A stretch of DNA of 64,000 bases from Paralimibaculum aggregatum (GCF_030270585.1 NZ_BSYI01000007.1:104805-168804), one strand, 5' to 3'. Numbered from the stretch's first letter, positions 16,190-24,283 are shown. Numbers and translations: made by a program. The notes: generated from the sequence alone by a model not told the origin.

Positions 16190-17050
16190 TCAGGCGCCGC
16201 CGGCGAGCGGCAGCACAAGCGGCAGGAGCTCGAGGCTCGCGGTGAAGACGCCGGCGCCGATCAGCGCGAGGCCGAGCGGCCGGGTCAGCGGGCGGCCGAT
16301 CTCGGGCAGCTTCTCCAGCGCCATGATCAGCGTCGCCGCCCCCATCCAGAGCAGGTTGCTCATGCCGCCGACGAAAGCCAGCCCCATCAGCGCCCAGCAG
16401 CAGCCGAGGCAGTCGATCCCGAGGCGCAGCCCGGTGGCGAAGGCGGGGCGGAAGCCCGGGCGCCAGCCGGCGAGGAAGGTCATGAAGGGCTGCCGGCAGC
16501 GCCCGAGGCTGAGCGCCTTGAGATGGCTGAACTGCCAGGCCCCGGCGCCGAGCAGCAGGGCCGCGGTGAGCAGCGGCGCCGTGCTCGTGCCGTCGAGGCC
16601 GAGCCAGCCGGCGGCCGAGAGCCGGGCCTGCGCCGCGGCGGCGAGGAGCGCGAAGCTCCACCAGACCGCCAGATAGCCGCCGGCGAGGCCGAGCAGCGCG
16701 AGCCAGGGCGCGCGCTCGGCGCCGCGGCTGGCGGCGGTCTCGGCGATGCGGGCATAGTCCCGGAGCGCGGGCAGCGCCGTCGGCAGCATCATCGCCGCGC
16801 CCATCACCGCCCACATCGCCCAGAGCCCGGGCAGCGAGGCGTCGCGCGCCGCGGTGAGGCAGAGATCGGCCAGCGCGCCGAAGCCCGCGCCGCGCGGCAG
16901 GCCGGCGCCCGGGTCCATCGCCCAGAGTGCCGCCCAGGCCGCGAGGAGCAGCGCATAGAGCCCGATCCAGGCCGGCGCGGCGGCGCCGAGACGCAGGCGC
17001 GGCCGCCGCGACAGGGCCGAGTTCGGGTCGCTGAAGCTTTGCCCCGGCAT
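16190..17050 (-). CDS. DUF2182 integral membrane protein, putative metal-binding
   Basis: A 286-residue polytopic membrane protein with about seven to eight hydrophobic segments. It carries the family hallmark MAMMLPTALP (here GAAMMLPTALPALRDYAR) and a Cys pair in GLRLGIDCLGCCWALM, both of which suggest metal binding in the membrane. AAGGAGG stands 8 bases before the ATG at 17050; the longer in-frame start at 17122 has no such site. It is co-directional with and upstream of the DUF1326 gene. The function of the pair is not established; copper or other metal trafficking is a guess from the Cys/Met content. Confidence 0.85.
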   Translation of the reverse strand: MPGQSFSDPNSALSRRPRLRLGAAAPAWIGLYALLLAAWAALWAMDPGAGLPRGAGFGALADLCLTAARDASLPGLWAMWAVMGAAMMLPTALPALRDYARIAETAASRGAERAPWLALLGLAGGYLAVWWSFALLAAAAQARLSAAGWLGLDGTSTAPLLTAALLLGAGAWQFSHLKALSLGRCRQPFMTFLAGWRPGFRPAFATGLRLGIDCLGCCWALMGLAFVGGMSNLLWMGAATLIMALEKLPEIGRPLTRPLGLALIGAGVFTASLELLPLVLPLAGGA

Positions 17051-17224
17051 GACAGGCGCCTCCTTCGCATTGCCCTCGGAGATCGAACGGACGGGCGGGC
17101 GGGCCGTGCCGCGCAGGGGCACGGGCCGCGCCGCCCGGTCCGGTCGCGGGCATCGTCACATTGTCCCAACAGGCGGGCCTTGCGCCATATCAAAAACGGT
17201 GGCCCGCCGACACGGCTGGCAGGC

Positions 17225-17255
17225 TTGACCGGCGCGCGGGGCGCCGTCCTAATGA
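17225..17255 (+). promoter_or_regulatory. Candidate promoter for the putative RiPP locus
   Basis: TTGACC at 17225-17230 is a good -35 element. A -10-like TAATGA lies at 17250-17255 (19-bp spacing), or CCTAAT at 17248 (17-bp spacing). Transcription would start about 50 bp before the ATG at 17313, which has a strong GGGAGGGGG ribosome site. The site is in the gap between divergent genes. Confidence 0.4.
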
Positions 17256-17312
17256 TCCGCGGCGGGCGCGGGCCTCGCGCCGCGCCGGTTTCTGGCGGAT
17301 CCGGGAGGGGGC

Positions 17313-18098
17313 ATGACCCAGCCGAGGCTGCGCGATCTGCTCGAGCGTGCGGTGCTCGAACCCGAGTTCCGCGCGCGCGTCGCGGCCGATCCGGAGGCGG
17401 CGCTGGCCGGCTATGAGCTGGCGCCGGAGGCGCGGGCGCTGCTCGCGGCGGGCGGCGGGCTGGCGCTCTTCACCCTTGCCGGGGGCGATGCTGCGGCCGC
17501 GCCGGCGGCCGAGCCGGCGGAAGATCCGGCCGATCCTGCCGCACCGGCGGAAGATCCGGCCGCACCGGCCGCGCAGGCGGTAGAACCGGGCGCACCGGTC
17601 GAGGCGGTAGAACCGGGCGCACCAGCCGCGCCGGCGGAGCCCGCGCCGATGCCGGCCGCGGCGGCGGCCGAGGCGGAGATCGGGGCGCTGCGTTTCCTGC
17701 TCCGCGTGATGACCGGGGTGCAGGCGGCGGATGGGGGGCTCGCGCAGCTTCACCTCGCCGCAACCCTCTCCGGCCTCGCGCCGGGGGAGGATCCGGCCGG
17801 CCTGCCGCAGCCCGAGGTCAGCGCCGAGGCCTTGCCCGGAGACCGCCTGCCCGACGATCTCATCGAGATCCGCATCGCGCCCGGCGTGACCCGCGGCGCG
17901 GAGGGCGGGCTGGAGGCGCGGCACCAGTATACCGTCACGCCGGTCTCGAGCCGGCCCGCGCCGGCACCGGCCGAGCCGCCGCCGCCGCCGGACATCGCGG
18001 GGCTGGCCGCCGCGGTCCGCGCCGCCGCGCCGGAGAGCCGCCACGACCGGCTGCTCGACCTCGTCGCGGCGCTCGACGGAGGCGCCGGCGATGCCTGA
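17313..18098 (+). CDS. Putative RiPP precursor with NHLP-type leader-like N terminus
   Basis: A 261-residue protein with three parts. Residues 1-45 (LLERAVLEPEFRARV, ADPEAALAGYELAPEARALL) look like the helical leader of the nitrile-hydratase-leader (NHLP) clan, including Os1348-type proteins. Residues about 58-120 are an Ala/Pro/Glu linker with two internal repeats, AEDPA...APAEDPA and AVEPGAP twice nine residues apart. Residues 120-261 mix a helical LRFLLRVMTGVQ part, a possible core around QYTVTPVSSRP, a Pro-rich spacer and a C-terminal helix. The stop overlaps the methyltransferase start by 8 bases, so the two are translationally coupled. I read it as the substrate of that enzyme; the modified residues cannot be identified from sequence. 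It may instead be an unmodified partner protein. Confidence 0.6.
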   Translation: MTQPRLRDLLERAVLEPEFRARVAADPEAALAGYELAPEARALLAAGGGLALFTLAGGDAAAAPAAEPAEDPADPAAPAEDPAAPAAQAVEPGAPVEAVEPGAPAAPAEPAPMPAAAAAEAEIGALRFLLRVMTGVQAADGGLAQLHLAATLSGLAPGEDPAGLPQPEVSAEALPGDRLPDDLIEIRIAPGVTRGAEGGLEARHQYTVTPVSSRPAPAPAEPPPPPDIAGLAAAVRAAAPESRHDRLLDLVAALDGGAGDA

Positions 18099-18894
18099 CA
18101 TCCACGTCATCGGCCTCGGCATCCGCATCGGCGATCATGCCACCCGCGAGGCCGAGCGCGCGCTCGCCGCCTCCACCGAGGTGCTGTTCGTCGATACCGG
18201 CCCGGCGACCCGGGCCTGGCTCGAACGGCTCTGCCCGAAGGTGACGCCGCTGTTCGCCACCAGCTACCGCGAGGACCGTGCCCGGCGGGCCGGCTACCAC
18301 CACATGGCGGCGCGGGTGCTCGGCGCGGCGCTCGACCATCCGCCGGTGAGCTTCGCGATCCAGGGGCATCCCTTCGTCGGCGTGCTGGCCTCGGGGCTGA
18401 TCCTCCGCGGCGCCGCGGCGCTGGGGCTCGAGGTCGCGGCGCAGCCCGGCATCTCGGCGATGGACTGCATCCTGGCCGAGCTCGGCCTCGACCCGCTGCT
18501 CGGCGGGCTGCAGAGCTACGAGGCCACCGACATGCTGTTGCGCCGCCGGCCGCTGCAGGCGGATGTGCCGGCGCTGATCTGGCAGGTCGGCGTGGTCGAG
18601 AGCTGCCTGCACAGCACCCGCCCCTCGCGCCCCGAGCGTTTCCAGCGGCTGCGCGACCATCTCCTGGCCTTCTACCCGCCGGAGCACCCGGTGACGGCGG
18701 TCTTCGCGAGCCCGCATCCCTTCGTGCCGACCGAGCGCTGGAGCTTCCCGCTCGGCACGCTCGCCGCCCAGGCGCCGCGGCTCCATGCCGGGATCACGCT
18801 CCATCTGCCGGCGGCGGGGGTGCGGCCGATTGCCGACCCGGCGCTGCTGGCGCGGCTCGAGGACCCCGAGCATCTCGCCCGGATAACCCGCTGA
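18091..18894 (+). CDS. Tetrapyrrole-methylase-fold methyltransferase, split-borosin N-methyltransferase-like
   Basis: A 267-residue SAM-dependent enzyme. It has the N-terminal VIGLGIRIGD strand-loop, a YHHMAARVL helix, GHPFVGVLAS (usual form GHPGVF), QPGISAMDCILAELGLDP, QSYEATDMLL and LIWQVGVVES. In that order these match my memory of the alpha-N-methyltransferases OphMA and SonM better than they match cobalamin or siroheme enzymes. An Arg pair (R65, R66) and Y69 are at the positions of the conserved Arg and Tyr. The active-site Tyr before GHPG in OphMA is Gln here (Q91), and GHPGVF reads GHPFVG, so chemistry may differ. The gene overlaps the upstream leader-like gene. Likely role: backbone N-methylation of that protein. 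Confidence 0.7.
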   Translation: MPDIHVIGLGIRIGDHATREAERALAASTEVLFVDTGPATRAWLERLCPKVTPLFATSYREDRARRAGYHHMAARVLGAALDHPPVSFAIQGHPFVGVLASGLILRGAAALGLEVAAQPGISAMDCILAELGLDPLLGGLQSYEATDMLLRRRPLQADVPALIWQVGVVESCLHSTRPSRPERFQRLRDHLLAFYPPEHPVTAVFASPHPFVPTERWSFPLGTLAAQAPRLHAGITLHLPAAGVRPIADPALLARLEDPEHLARITR

Positions 18895-18991
18895 GCGCCC
18901 GGAGATTCCTCACGCATGCGCAATGCTTGGCGCTCGCGGTTCCGGTGCGCTACGGTGCATGCGTGACGTCAAGTGACTTGCGGCGCAGCAT

Positions 18992-19005
18992 TGAGGCTTG
19001 CCTCA
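18992..19005. promoter_or_regulatory. Inverted repeat upstream of the ABC importer operon
   Basis: TGAGGC-TT-GCCTCA forms a perfect 6-bp dyad about 170 bp before the substrate-binding protein gene, within a 281-bp gap that holds no gene. It may be a regulator site. A second GC-rich dyad (GCCGGCACAGGCCGGC) lies near 19040. No clear promoter hexamers were seen. Confidence 0.3.
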
Positions 19006-19175
19006 GGTGGAAAGCGCTTACAGACTGCATCGATGCGCGGGCCGGCACAGGCCGGCCCCGGCGTGGCAGAAGGAGGGAACGACATCACCGACAAGGCCCC
19101 TCCGACCGCAGGACCCGCGCGGCAGCGCTCGGGCGACGAATGAATCCAAACAAGAAACCGACAGGGAAAACACAG

Positions 19176-20174
19176 ATGAAACGGACGACCTTTCTCGCGC
19201 TGATCGCCGGCACGGCGATGGCGCTCTCGGCACAGATGGCCCGGGCGCAGGACGAGATCACGGTGGGCTACTTCCTCGAATGGCCGATGCCCTTCCAGTA
19301 TGCCAAGGTGACCGGCGCCTACGAGGAGGCGATGGGCGTCAAGATCAACTGGGTGAGCTTCGACACCGGCACCGCGATGTCGGCGGCGATGGCCTCGGGC
19401 GACGTGCAGCTCTCGGTGAGCCAGGGCGTGCCGCCCTTCGTGGTGGCGACCTCGGCCGGGCAGGACCTGCAGATCCTCGACGTCGCGGTCTCCTATTCCG
19501 AGAACGACAACTGTGTCGTCGCCGAGCGCCACGAGATCGATGCCGAGAGCGCCAAGGAGCTCGAGGGCATGAAGGTGGGCGTGCCGATCGGCACCGCGGC
19601 GCATTACGGCTTCCTCAAGCAGATGAGCCATTTCGGCGTCGACATCTCGACGCTCGAGGTCGTCAACATGGCGCCGCCGGACGGCGCGGCGGCCTTCGCC
19701 CAGGGCTCGCTCGACATGGTCTGCGGCTGGGGCGGCTCGCTGCGGCGCATGAAGGAGCACGGCAACGTCCTGCTCACCGGCGCGGAGAAGGAGGAGCTCG
19801 GCATCCTCGTCTTCGACGTGACCTCGGGGCCGGCCGCCTTCGTGGCGGAGAACCCGGACCTGGTGGCCAAGTTCCTCGCGGTGACCGCCGAGGCCAATGC
19901 CCAGTGGAACGGCGGCGACACCTCGATGCTGCCGGTGATCGCCAAGGATGCCGGCATGGACGAGGACGCCACCGCGGCGACCATGGCGACCTTCGTGTTC
20001 CCCTCGGTCGAGGAGCAGCTCTCCGAGAAATGGCTCGGCGGCGGCGCGCAGCAGTTCATGAAGGGCGTGGCGGATGTCTTCGTCGAGGCCGGCTCGATCG
20101 ATTCCGCGCTCGAGACCTATGAGGGCGCCGTGAATGCCGGCCCGCTGACCGCGGCGTTCGAATCGTCGATGTGA
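19176..20174 (+). CDS. ABC transporter substrate-binding protein (taurine/sulfonate/nitrate type)
   Basis: A 332-residue periplasmic binding protein. The signal peptide is MKRTTFLALIAGTAMALS with cleavage after ARA. The mature part begins DEITVGYFLEWPMPFQYAK and contains FDTGTAMSAAMASGDVQLSV, MKVGVPIGTAAHYGF and LDMVCGWGG, the order seen in TauA-like proteins. Ligand candidates include taurine, other sulfonates or small amine acids. I preferred the ATG at 19176 (AGGGA nine bases upstream) over the in-frame ATG at 19140. A strong hairpin separates it from the ATPase gene, as in many operons where the binding protein is made in excess. Confidence 0.87.
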   Translation: MKRTTFLALIAGTAMALSAQMARAQDEITVGYFLEWPMPFQYAKVTGAYEEAMGVKINWVSFDTGTAMSAAMASGDVQLSVSQGVPPFVVATSAGQDLQILDVAVSYSENDNCVVAERHEIDAESAKELEGMKVGVPIGTAAHYGFLKQMSHFGVDISTLEVVNMAPPDGAAAFAQGSLDMVCGWGGSLRRMKEHGNVLLTGAEKEELGILVFDVTSGPAAFVAENPDLVAKFLAVTAEANAQWNGGDTSMLPVIAKDAGMDEDATAATMATFVFPSVEEQLSEKWLGGGAQQFMKGVADVFVEAGSIDSALETYEGAVNAGPLTAAFESSM

Positions 20175-20181
20175 TCCCGGC

Positions 20182-20224
20182 GGCGGCCCGGCCCCGGTGC
20201 GGCGAGTGCCGGGGCCGGGCCGCC
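20182..20224. terminator. Intercistronic 16-bp hairpin after the binding-protein gene
   Basis: Perfect arms ggcggcccggccccgg (20182-20197) and ccggggccgggccgcc (20209-20224) flank an 11-base loop. With no U tract and the operon continuing downstream, it more likely stabilises the upstream message or gives partial termination. Confidence 0.7.
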
Positions 20225-20267
20225 AGGCGACAGTCCGGGCCATGGCCCGATGGCGAGGGGAGGGCCC

Positions 20268-21077
20268 ATGTCCAGCCTATTGATCGACGATGTGTCGATG
20301 CGCTTCGACCTGCCCGACGGCGAGGCGGTGCAGGCACTCAAGAACGTCACGCTCAACATCAAGGAAGGCGAGCTGATGGCGGTGCTCGGCCCCTCGGGCT
20401 GTGGCAAGACGACACTGCTCAACATCGTGGCCGGGTTCCTCGCGCCGACCTCGGGCACCATCTCGCTCGGCGGCAAGACGGTCTCCGGGCCCGGGCCCGA
20501 GCGCGGCATGGTGTTCCAGCAGGGCGCGCTGTTCGAGTGGATGAATGTTCGCGAGAACGTCGCCTTCGGCCCCAACATGAAGCACATGCCGCGCTCCGAG
20601 AGCGACGGCATCGTCGATCATCTGCTCGAGGTGGTGGGGCTGCGCGACTTCAAGCAGAAGGCGATCTACGAGCTCTCCGGCGGCATGCAGCAGCGCGTGG
20701 CGCTGGCCCGCTGCCTCGCCAACGACCCCGACGTGATCCTGATGGACGAGCCGCTCGGCGCGCTCGACGCGCTGACCCGTGAGAAGATGCAGGGGCTGGT
20801 GCTCAAGCTCTGGAAGGAGACCGGCAAGACCATCATCCTGATCACCCATTCGGTCGAGGAGGCGCTGCTGCTCGGCGAGCGGCTGCTGGTGATGGCGCCG
20901 CGGCCCGGCCGCATCCACAAGGAATACCGGCTGCCCTTCGCCGAGCTCGGCGTCGGCGCGGATCTTCGCGAGGTCAAGAAACATCCCGAGTTCGGGCCGA
21001 AGCGCGAGGAGATCCTCTCGATGATCTGGGACATGGAAGAGGAAATCATGGGCCGGGCCGAGGAGGCGGACGCATGA
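20268..21077 (+). CDS. ABC transporter ATP-binding protein (TauB/SsuB/NrtD type)
   Basis: A 269-residue ATPase with Walker A GPSGCGKTTLL, Q-loop QQGALFEW, signature LSGGMQQR, Walker B VILMDEPLGALD and switch His in ITHSVEEA. The C-terminal ~40 residues (REVKKHPEFGPKREEILSMIW) are typical of the nitrate/taurine importer ATPases. The ATG at 20268 has GGGGAGGG upstream and is preferred to the longer frame. It energises uptake of the ligand bound by the upstream protein. The stop overlaps the permease ATG (ATGA). Confidence 0.93.
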   Translation: MSSLLIDDVSMRFDLPDGEAVQALKNVTLNIKEGELMAVLGPSGCGKTTLLNIVAGFLAPTSGTISLGGKTVSGPGPERGMVFQQGALFEWMNVRENVAFGPNMKHMPRSESDGIVDHLLEVVGLRDFKQKAIYELSGGMQQRVALARCLANDPDVILMDEPLGALDALTREKMQGLVLKLWKETGKTIILITHSVEEALLLGERLLVMAPRPGRIHKEYRLPFAELGVGADLREVKKHPEFGPKREEILSMIWDMEEEIMGRAEEADA

Positions 21078-22339
21078 TCATCCTGGCAATCTACATCGCG
21101 ATCTTCGTCGGTGCCTATCTGGTGGTCCGCCTGGTGATGAGCGGGCTGGCCAAGGCGCACGACTTCACCTCGCTCAAGACCGTGACCTTCGGCGACGAGA
21201 GCGCGGTGAAGGCCAACACCGCCGCCTCGATCATCTCGGTGGTCGCGGTGTTCCTGATCTGGGGCGCCTTCACCGGCTCCAGCCTCTCGCCGGTGCATGT
21301 GCCGGGGCCCTTCGTGGGCGATGCCAGCTTCACCTATACCGCCGAGGCCGAGGACGGCAGCCGCGACGATGCCACCGTCACGGTCCGGGTGTTCCCGGTG
21401 GGCGAGGATGTCGAGGAGCCGGAGGTCGAGCCGGGCGAGGGCTTCGCCAAGAACGACGCGGCGACGCTCGGCGCCTGGCGCTCGACGCTGATCCGGGTCG
21501 ATCGCAACGACGAGATCGGCAAGCGCGAAGGCGCCCGGGTGGTGGCGATCGACGGCAAGCCGATCGCCCCCGGCGAGACCGTCGAGGTCGCCTCCGGCGT
21601 GGTGACGCTGACGCCCAAGGGCACGCCCAACTACAAGCCGGCGCAGGGCTGGCAGATGGAGCCGATCTGGCTGCCGCCGCCGGAGGACGTGATCCGGCGG
21701 ATCGGCGAGATCGCGCAGGAGGGCTACCAGAACTACACCCTGCTCGAGCATCTCGGCTGGTCGCTGTTCCGGGTGCTGCTCGGCTTCTTCTTCGGCGCGC
21801 TGGTCGGCATCCCGCTCGGCTATGCCATGGGGCTCTCGGGCTGGTTCCGCGGCTGGTTCGAGCCGATCGTGGAGTTCATGCGCCCGGTGCCGCCGCTGGC
21901 GCTGATCCCGCTGGTGATCATCTGGGCCGGCATCGGCGAGGTCGGCAAGATCATCCTGCTGTTCCTCGCCGCGCTCTGGATCATGACCATCGCGGCGCGC
22001 TCCGGGGTCTCCGGCGTCAAGATCTCCAAGGTGCACGCGGCCTATTCGCTCGGCGCCTCGAAATGGCAGATCCTGCGGCACGTGATCGTGCCCAACTCGC
22101 TGCCGGAGATCTTCACCGGCGCGCGGGTGGCGATGGGGGTCTGCTGGGGCACGGTGGTGGCGGCCGAGCTGGTCGCCGCCGAGAAGGGTGCCGGCATGAT
22201 GATCATGGTGGCCTCGCGCTTCCAGCTCACCGACATCGTGATCATGGGCATCATCCTGATCGGCGTCATCGGCTACGGCATCGACATCCTGATGCGGATG
22301 GCCGAGCGCTGGCTGATCCCCTGGAAGGGCCGCGGCTGA
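21074..22339 (+). CDS. ABC transporter permease with an extra periplasmic Ig-like insert
   Basis: A 421-residue permease, well above the ~260 residues usual for TauC/SsuC. Two N-terminal membrane segments (residues about 1-20 and 48-68) enclose or precede a polar ~110-residue domain (residues about 75-190) containing FTYTAEAEDGSRDDATVTVRVF and EGARVVAIDGKPIAPGETVEV, which looks beta-sandwich-like. The last ~230 residues are a standard binding-protein-dependent permease, with the EAA-type loop in SLGASKWQILRHVIVPNSLPEIFTG. The insert probably faces the periplasm and could contact the binding protein. It overlaps the ATPase gene by 4 bases. Confidence 0.9.
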   Translation: MIILAIYIAIFVGAYLVVRLVMSGLAKAHDFTSLKTVTFGDESAVKANTAASIISVVAVFLIWGAFTGSSLSPVHVPGPFVGDASFTYTAEAEDGSRDDATVTVRVFPVGEDVEEPEVEPGEGFAKNDAATLGAWRSTLIRVDRNDEIGKREGARVVAIDGKPIAPGETVEVASGVVTLTPKGTPNYKPAQGWQMEPIWLPPPEDVIRRIGEIAQEGYQNYTLLEHLGWSLFRVLLGFFFGALVGIPLGYAMGLSGWFRGWFEPIVEFMRPVPPLALIPLVIIWAGIGEVGKIILLFLAALWIMTIAARSGVSGVKISKVHAAYSLGASKWQILRHVIVPNSLPEIFTGARVAMGVCWGTVVAAELVAAEKGAGMMIMVASRFQLTDIVIMGIILIGVIGYGIDILMRMAERWLIPWKGRG

Positions 22340-22357
22340 GCCGCGCGGCGGCGGGGG

Positions 22358-23407
22358 TCAGCCCTTCGCCGCCCTGAGGAAGGCCTCGCGCGCGGCCGGG
22401 CGGTCGATATGCCCGGCCAGCGCCTCGAGGAAGCCGGCGCGGGTGCGGCAGCTGCGCAGCGCCTTGCGGATCATCACCGCGGCGATGGGCCCGAGCTCGC
22501 GGGCCAGCGCCGCCTCGATGCGGCGGAGCTCGCCGGCCTCCGGCGGCCAGATCCCGCCATCCGCTCCGTCGGCGCGGTGCAGGCCCGAGGCGCCGGGGCC
22601 GGAGCGCGGCGCCGCGGCCGGCGCCTCCGCCTCCATCGCCTCGAAGAAGCGGCTGCGCTCGGCCTCGCTCTCGAGCGCCCGGGCGAGATGGTCGAGAAAG
22701 CCCTGCCGCCCGGCCTCGGCCCGCGCCGCGCGGCGCACCACCAGCGGCCCGGCCGGCCCGAGCATCTGCCCGAGCACCCGGGTCGCCCGCGCCACCAGCG
22801 CCTGGGAGACGCCGGCATGGCTGTCGTTCACGCCGGCGGCGGCGGTCACCACGGTGTCGGTGGTGGCGCGCGGCGCCTCGGCCTCGCCGACCCGGCCGAG
22901 GGCGAAGACCTCGTGCTGCCGCCCGGCCTTGTCGGTGAGCATGCCGAGCGGGCGGAAGCCGAAGACCTGCCGCTCGCGGATGCCGGTCACCACGTCGTAA
23001 TAGGAGCGCGAGACGAGGATCCCGCCGGGGCTCGCGAAATTCATGATCCGGTGCGCGGAGTTGATCGCATCGCCCACGATGTTGCGCCGGCCTTGGGCAT
23101 CGACCACCCATTTCGCCGGGCCGAGGCCGATCCCCATGCGCAGCGGGCAGTCCGAGAGCAGCCGGTGCTGCAGCGAGACCGCGGCATAGAGCGCATCCTC
23201 CGGATCGCCGAAGAAGCAGATCGCCGCGCCGTCGCCGGTGTCGATCAGGAATCGGGTGCGCTCGGACCGGGCCAGCCCGCTCTCCTCGGTGGCCTTCTGG
23301 AAGCGTTCCTTGTGGGCGAGCTGCTCGTCGAGCGCGAGGCCGGAGAAATCGACGATATCGGCCACCAGAACGCTGCAGATCACCGTCGGTTGCCGAGGCC
23401 GCGACAT
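22358..23407 (-). CDS. Class III adenylate/guanylate cyclase with duplicated C-terminal module
   Basis: A 349-residue protein. The cyclase domain (residues about 8-170) has the metal-binding Asp residues in LVADIVDFSG and IDTGDGAAICFFGD, and the transition-state Asn/Arg in NIVGDAINSAHRIM. The C-terminal half carries two copies of a helical module: GPAGPLVVRRAARAEAGRQGFLDHLA and GPIAAVMIRKALRSCRTRAGFLEALA, each followed by an acidic helix ending in FF or FL. I believe it is of the DUF8082 type, but state this from memory. There is no membrane segment. It is divergent from a Crp/Fnr regulator, a natural partner for a cyclic nucleotide. Confidence 0.85.
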   Translation of the reverse strand: MSRPRQPTVICSVLVADIVDFSGLALDEQLAHKERFQKATEESGLARSERTRFLIDTGDGAAICFFGDPEDALYAAVSLQHRLLSDCPLRMGIGLGPAKWVVDAQGRRNIVGDAINSAHRIMNFASPGGILVSRSYYDVVTGIRERQVFGFRPLGMLTDKAGRQHEVFALGRVGEAEAPRATTDTVVTAAAGVNDSHAGVSQALVARATRVLGQMLGPAGPLVVRRAARAEAGRQGFLDHLARALESEAERSRFFEAMEAEAPAAAPRSGPGASGLHRADGADGGIWPPEAGELRRIEAALARELGPIAAVMIRKALRSCRTRAGFLEALAGHIDRPAAREAFLRAAKG

Positions 23408-23592
23408 GTTCCGGTCAACTCATCCGATACGACGCCCTGCAACGGTGGCCCGGCTGCCCGAGCCTCACGCGCAGCCGCCATCCTGCCACCGGGGCGGTGA
23501 TTGGGGGTCCGGCCGGCACTATGCCCGGCATTGCGCCGCACGACAAGCATGGCATACTTCGCCCCGATCGGGGCAGAGCGCGGGGGGCGCGG

Positions 23593-24261
23593 GTGACCAG
23601 AACCGGCTTTCTCCAGAAATTCGTGCCCGATGTGCGCCGGCGTCTCGTCGAACGCGCGCATCGCAAGGTCTATCCCAAGGGCGAGGTGATCTTCCGCCGC
23701 GGCGATGCCGGCGACAGCGTCTTCGTGATCGAGACCGGGCGGGTGGAGATCAGCCTCACCGGCAACAGCGGCAAGCGGGCGGTGCTCAACTATGTCGGGC
23801 CGCGCGAGGTGGTGGGCGAGATTGCCGCGATCGACAATTCCACCCGCTCGGCCGACGTGATCGCCGCCACCGCCACCACCGGCCTGCTGATCCAGTATCG
23901 CGACCTGCGCGACGCGCTGCTCTCCGACCCGGAGGCGATGCTGGTGGTGATGACCGAGCTGTGCAGCAAGATCCGCTCCTCGATCGACGCCTTCGAGCTG
24001 GCCAGCCACCGCGAGGCCGCGGCCCGGCTGGCGCGCTGCCTGGTGCGGCTCGGCGAGAAGTTCGGCCGCGCCGGCGAGGACGGCACGGTGACCGTCGCGA
24101 CCTCGCTCTCGCAGTCGGATCTCGGCGACCTCGCCGGGCTCTCGCGGGAGAATGTCAACCGCCACATCAAGCGCTGGACCGCGGATGGCGTGATCGACAG
24201 CGCCGATGGCAGCCTGGTGATCCGCGATGCCGAGGGGCTGCGCGCGCTGGCCGGGCTCTGA
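23593..24261 (+). CDS. Crp/Fnr family transcriptional regulator
   Basis: A 222-residue regulator: an N-terminal cyclic-nucleotide-binding-like barrel (YPKGEVIFRRGDAGDSVFVIETGRVEI, REVVGEIAAIDNSTRSADVIA), a long dimer helix and a C-terminal winged helix (SQSDLGDLAGLSRENVNRHIKRW). There is no N-terminal Cys cluster, so it is not an iron-sulfur FNR. The motif GEIAAIDNSTRSADV resembles the phosphate-binding cassette of cNMP binders (usually GE...RSA), so cAMP or cGMP is a reasonable ligand. I chose the GTG at 23593; the longer frame from 23497 looks non-coding. It is divergent from the cyclase gene 185 bp away, suggesting a sensor-effector pair. Confidence 0.9.
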   Translation: MTRTGFLQKFVPDVRRRLVERAHRKVYPKGEVIFRRGDAGDSVFVIETGRVEISLTGNSGKRAVLNYVGPREVVGEIAAIDNSTRSADVIAATATTGLLIQYRDLRDALLSDPEAMLVVMTELCSKIRSSIDAFELASHREAAARLARCLVRLGEKFGRAGEDGTVTVATSLSQSDLGDLAGLSRENVNRHIKRWTADGVIDSADGSLVIRDAEGLRALAGL

Positions 24262-24283
24262 GGGCGCTCGGGGCCAGTTAGGC

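Noticed and set aside
17313..18098. Reading the NHLP-like protein as a simple nitrile hydratase or Nif11 protein
   Set aside because: No nitrile hydratase metal motif is present; only the short leader-like N terminus resembles the clan.
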